Source: Alphaproteobacteria bacterium
GTDB lineage: Bacteria; Pseudomonadota; Alphaproteobacteria; ATCC43930; CGMCC-115725
Length of the DNA stretch: 7,637 bases
Assembly: GCA_028866355.1 (NCBI GenBank)
Contig: JAGWIH010000104.1
Location: 1-7,637, forward strand
Reading direction: 5' to 3'
In this document: piece by piece, positions 4,840-7,637 of the stretch
Numbering within the stretch: the stretch's first letter is position 1
How the letters are laid out: the number at the start of each line of letters is the position of its first letter
Notes under the pieces: model-generated
What the model was told of the DNA's origin: nothing
The model's input: only the letters and a program-made list of their open reading frames with translations
The model's database searches: none
Made by a program: the position numbers and the translations under genes

Positions 4840-7637
4840 TTTCCCGTCACCGGCGCGGCACCCGGCAGGTGCGCGTCGCTGCGGCCCATTCGCCGCAATC
4901 CCCACAGACGGAAGCGATCGAGATAAAGATAGATCACCGGCGTCGTATAGAGCGTCAGCAGCTGGCTGATCATCAAACCGCCGACGATGGCGAGGCCGAG
5001 CGGCCGGCGCAGCTCGCCGCCTTCGCCGGCGCCGATCGCCAACGGCACCGCCCCGAGCATCGCCGCCATGGTCGTCATCATGATCGGCCGGAAGCGCATC
5101 AGGCACGCCTGGAAAATGGCGTCGCGCGACGACAGGCCGAGGCTGCGCTCGGCGTCGAGCGCGAAGTCGATCATCATGATGGCGTTCTTCTTGACGATGC
5201 CGATCAGCAGGATGACGCCGATCAGCGCGATGATGCTGAACTCGGTGTGGAACAGCATCAGCGCCAGCACCGCGCCGACGCCGGCCGACGGCAGCGTCGA
5301 CAGAATCGTGATCGGATGGACGTAACTCTCGTAGAGCATGCCGAGCACGATATAAACGGCGGCCAACGCGGCAAGGATAAGGAACGGTTCGGCCGCGAGC
5401 GACTGCTGGAAAACCTGCGCCGTGCCCTGGAAGGTGCCGATGACGTTGGACGGCACGCCGATCTGGAGCATGGTGCGGTTGACCAATGTCGCGGCCTGGC
5501 CCAAGGCGACGCCCGGCGCCAGGTTGAACGAGATGGTCGAGGCGACCGACAGCCCCTGATGATTGACGGCAAGCGGCGTCGCCCCCGGATGGAAGCTGGC
5601 GAACGAAGCCAACGGCACCATGGTCTCTTTGTTGGTGCTGACGGCCGTGCCCGTCGACGCCGCGCCTTTGCCGATGGCGGTGATCGCATTGGTCGCGAGA
5701 TTGCGCGCGGCGTCGGCGGCGACGGTCGCCGCCGCGCTGCTTTGGCCCTTGAGCACGACCGTGCCGGCGACGGCGTTGGTCGATTGCGTGCCACCCACCG
5801 CCCCGCCGGCAGTGCTGACGTAGAGATCCTTGAGCGTATCCGGGCTCTGCCAGAACTGCGGCGCCACCTCCATGATGACGTGGTACTGGTTCAGCGGATT
5901 GAAGATGGTCGACACCTGGCGCTGACCGAAGGCGTCGTACAGCGTGTTGTCGATGGCGCTGACGCTGACGCCGAGGCGCGCGGCGGTCGAACGGTCGATC
6001 GCCAGATCGGTCTCGAGGCCCTTGTCCTGCTGGTCGGAGTTGACGTCGGTGAGCTGCGGCACCTTTTGCAAGGCGGCGACGATCTTCGGCACCCATTCGT
6101 TGAGCGTCTGCAGATCGTCGCTGCGCAGCGTGTATTGGTAGAGCGCGTTCGAGGCGCGGCCGCCGACGCGGATATCCTGGACCGGTTGCAGGAACAGCGT
6201 CGCGCCGGGCACCACCGACAGCTCGCGCCGCAGCCGGCCGATGACCTGGTCGATGCCGGGCCGCTGGTTCAACGGCTTGAGCGAGGCGAACAAGAAGCCA
6301 GAGTTGGTTTGGCCGCCGCCGGTGAAGGCGACGACGCTGTCGATCGCCGAATCCTTGCGCATGATCGAGACGAACCGGGTCAGCTTCTTCTGCATGAGCT
6401 GGAACGATATGCTCTGGTCGGCCTGGAGATTGCCGATCAGCCGGCCGGTGTCCTGTTCGGGGAAGAAGCCCTTGGGCACGATGATGAACAGCAGCACGTT
6501 GAGGCACAGCGTCGCGCCGAGGATGACGAGCACCAGGCGCGAATGGCGCAACGACCAGGTAAGCGACCGGCGGTATACCTCCTTGATTCGGTCGAAGCCG
6601 CGCTCGCTCCATTGCAGCAACCGATGCGGTGGCGGATCGTCGGCGCGCGGCCGGCGCAATAGCCGGGCGCACATCATCGGCGTCGTGGTCAGCGACAGGA
6701 CCAGCGACACCAGGATAGCGATCGACAGCGTCATGGCGAATTCGCGGAACAGGCGGCCGATGAGCCCGCCCATCAGCAAGATCGGCGTGAATACCGCGAT
6801 GAGCGACAGGCTCATCGAAATCACGGTGAAGCCGACTTCGCGCGCGCCTTGCAGCGCCGCCTGGGCCCGCGACATGCCCGCTTCGAGATGCCGCGTGGTG
6901 TTCTCGAGCACGACGATGGCGTCGTCGACGACGAAGCCGGTCGCCACCGTGAGCGCCATGAGCGACAGATTGTCGAGGCTGTAACCCAGCATGTACATCA
7001 CGCCGAACGTGCCGATCAGCGACACTGGCACCGCGACCGACGGGATCGCGACGGCGCGGCCGTTGCGCAGGAACAGATAGACGACCGCGATCACCAGCAG
7101 GGTCGAGATGACCAGCGTGCGCTCGACCTCGCGCAACGAGGCGCGGATGGTGGTTGAGCGGTCGACCGGAATGCCGATGTCGATCGCGGCCGGGATTTCG
7201 GCTTGCAAGACCGGCAGCTCGGCTTTGACGCCGTCGACCGTACTGATGATGTTGCCGCCGGGTTGGCGATAGATGATCACCAGCACCGCCGGCTTGCCGT
7301 TGGCGAGGCCGGCGTTGCGTAGATTCTCGACCGAGTCGACGACATCGGCGACATCCGACAGCCTCACCGCCGCGCCGTTGCGATAAGCGACGACCAAATC
7401 CTTGTATGCCGCCGCGGTGCGCGCCTGGTCGTTGTCGTAGACCTGATAGCGCTTGCCGCCGTCCTCGATCGCACCTTTCGGCGCATGCGCGTTCGCCGCC
7501 GCGAGCGCGGCGCGCACGTCCTCGAGGCCGATGCCGTATTGCGACAGCGACAGCGGATTAAGCTCGGCGCGCACCGCCGGCAGCGCCGAGCCGCTGACGT
7601 CGACCTCGCCGACGCCGGGCAGCTGCGACAGCTTCTG
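4836..7637 (-). CDS. HAE1-type RND efflux transporter, inner-membrane pump (MdtB/MdtC-like), 5' end outside window
   Basis: The reading frame is open from the window edge (first codons QKLSQLPGVGEVDVSGS) to TGA at 4838-4836, giving 933 visible residues. By comparison with MdtC-like pumps about 150-160 N-terminal residues (TM1 and the first porter part) are missing. PAVRAELNPLSLSQYGIGL, GAVRLSDVADV-like segments (VRLSDVADVVDSVENLRNAG) and TPLAVNHQGLS place it in the MdtB/MdtC/MuxB branch. Proton-relay residues are present: Asp-Asp in TM4 motif GFVVDDAIVVLEN (codons near 6926-6921) and Lys in TM10 motif GIVKKNAIMMIDFA (codons at 5192-5187). Hydrophobic membrane segments are seen around 7120-7065, 7030-6880, 6830-6665, 6540-6475 and 5390-4920. 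The pump uses proton influx to export drugs or metabolites through the outer-membrane factor encoded next. Compared with E. coli MdtC there is an additional Ala/Thr/Ser/Gly-rich insertion of about 60 residues (5625-5810). The substrate is unknown. Confidence 0.95.
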   Translation of the reverse strand, partial: QKLSQLPGVGEVDVSGSALPAVRAELNPLSLSQYGIGLEDVRAALAAANAHAPKGAIEDGGKRYQVYDNDQARTAAAYKDLVVAYRNGAAVRLSDVADVVDSVENLRNAGLANGKPAVLVIIYRQPGGNIISTVDGVKAELPVLQAEIPAAIDIGIPVDRSTTIRASLREVERTLVISTLLVIAVVYLFLRNGRAVAIPSVAVPVSLIGTFGVMYMLGYSLDNLSLMALTVATGFVVDDAIVVLENTTRHLEAGMSRAQAALQGAREVGFTVISMSLSLIAVFTPILLMGGLIGRLFREFAMTLSIAILVSLVLSLTTTPMMCARLLRRPRADDPPPHRLLQWSERGFDRIKEVYRRSLTWSLRHSRLVLVILGATLCLNVLLFIIVPKGFFPEQDTGRLIGNLQADQSISFQLMQKKLTRFVSIMRKDSAIDSVVAFTGGGQTNSGFLFASLKPLNQRPGIDQVIGRLRRELSVVPGATLFLQPVQDIRVGGRASNALYQYTLRSDDLQTLNEWVPKIVAALQKVPQLTDVNSDQQDKGLETDLAIDRSTAARLGVSVSAIDNTLYDAFGQRQVSTIFNPLNQYHVIMEVAPQFWQSPDTLKDLYVSTAGGAVGGTQSTNAVAGTVVLKGQSSAAATVAADAARNLATNAITAIGKGAASTGTAVSTNKETMVPLASFASFHPGATPLAVNHQGLSVASTISFNLAPGVALGQAATLVNRTMLQIGVPSNVIGTFQGTAQVFQQSLAAEPFLILAALAAVYIVLGMLYESYVHPITILSTLPSAGVGAVLALMLFHTEFSIIALIGVILLIGIVKKNAIMMIDFALDAERSLGLSSRDAIFQACLMRFRPIMMTTMAAMLGAVPLAIGAGEGGELRRPLGLAIVGGLMISQLLTLYTTPVIYLYLDRFRLWGLRRMGRSDAHLPGAAPVTGK
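5625..5810 (-). other. Low-complexity insertion in the periplasmic domain of the RND pump
   Basis: Between LYVSTAGG and ETMVPLASF, where E. coli MdtC has only a few residues, this protein has about 60 residues rich in Ala, Thr, Ser, Val and Gly. It includes GGTQSTNAVAGTVVLKGQ and KGAASTGTAVSTNK. The frame and flanking motifs are intact, so it is a genuine in-frame extension of the periplasmic part before TM8, not a frameshift. I recall similar insertions in other alphaproteobacterial homologues but cannot verify this here. Confidence 0.6.

Noticed and set aside
3502..4926. 474-codon plus-strand frame opposite the outer-membrane factor gene
   Set aside because: Arg/Gly-rich shadow translation with no recognisable motif; the opposite strand encodes a convincing NodT-type lipoprotein.
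4869..6662. 597-codon open frame on the plus strand opposite the RND pump gene
   Set aside because: Its translation is Arg/His/Asp/Gln-rich without domain motifs, and it lies antisense to a gene with clear RND motifs. Long antisense frames are expected in GC-rich DNA.
4840..6672. In-frame extension of the outer-membrane factor gene upstream to 6672
   Set aside because: The extension overlaps the RND gene in another frame, reads as Arg-rich non-domain sequence, and would bury the obvious lipoprotein signal (Cys18) in the middle of the protein.
1..7637. Mobile element, phage, CRISPR array, toxin-antitoxin or defence-island signatures
   Set aside because: No transposase, integrase, direct-repeat array, terminal inverted repeats, tRNA-like attachment site or small toxin/antitoxin pair could be found by reading both strands.

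Overview
The window is GC-rich (roughly two thirds G+C by eye), densely coding bacterial chromosome. Protein styles and gene types point to an alphaproteobacterium, probably in or near the Rhizobiales/Rhodospirillales. That placement is inference from sequence character, not from a marker gene. No rRNA, tRNA, CRISPR array, insertion sequence or phage gene is visible.

Layout. (1) Positions 1-891, minus strand: the N-terminal class II aldolase part of a bifunctional sugar-phosphate aldolase/short-chain dehydrogenase, cut by the left window edge. (2) Positions 892-999: a 108-bp divergent intergenic region with a plausible -10 box and two short palindromes. (3) Positions 1000-1923, plus strand: a DapA-superfamily (dihydrodipicolinate synthase-like) aldolase or lyase. 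It keeps the Schiff-base lysine but lacks the arginine expected of a true DapA. (4) Positions 1933-7637, minus strand, converging on the previous gene with only 9 bp between stop codons: a compact four-gene run. In transcription order it reads HAE1/MdtC-like RND efflux transporter (5' end off the window), NodT/TolC-type outer-membrane lipoprotein, ArfB-like ribosome-rescue peptidyl-tRNA hydrolase, and a cytoplasmic HtrA-like protein with a PDZ domain. The first two junctions are 4-bp ATGA overlaps and the last gap is 28 bp, so the four genes are very probably co-transcribed. A membrane-fusion protein gene is expected just upstream, beyond position 7637.

How they work together. The RND pump and outer-membrane factor would form a tripartite drug or metabolite exporter with the off-window adaptor. 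ArfB releases nascent chains from stalled ribosomes and is an unexpected, translationally coupled passenger. The last protein has the trypsin/HtrA fold signature and a PDZ domain, but all three catalytic-triad positions are substituted (Tyr, Gly, Trp), so it looks like a pseudoprotease with a scaffold or sensor role. The left-hand divergent pair looks like carbohydrate catabolism: an aldolase/dehydrogenase fusion opposite a keto-acid aldolase-like enzyme.

The most noteworthy points are the triad-less HtrA-like protein and its linkage with arfB to an efflux operon. I see no clear evidence of an entirely new multi-gene system.
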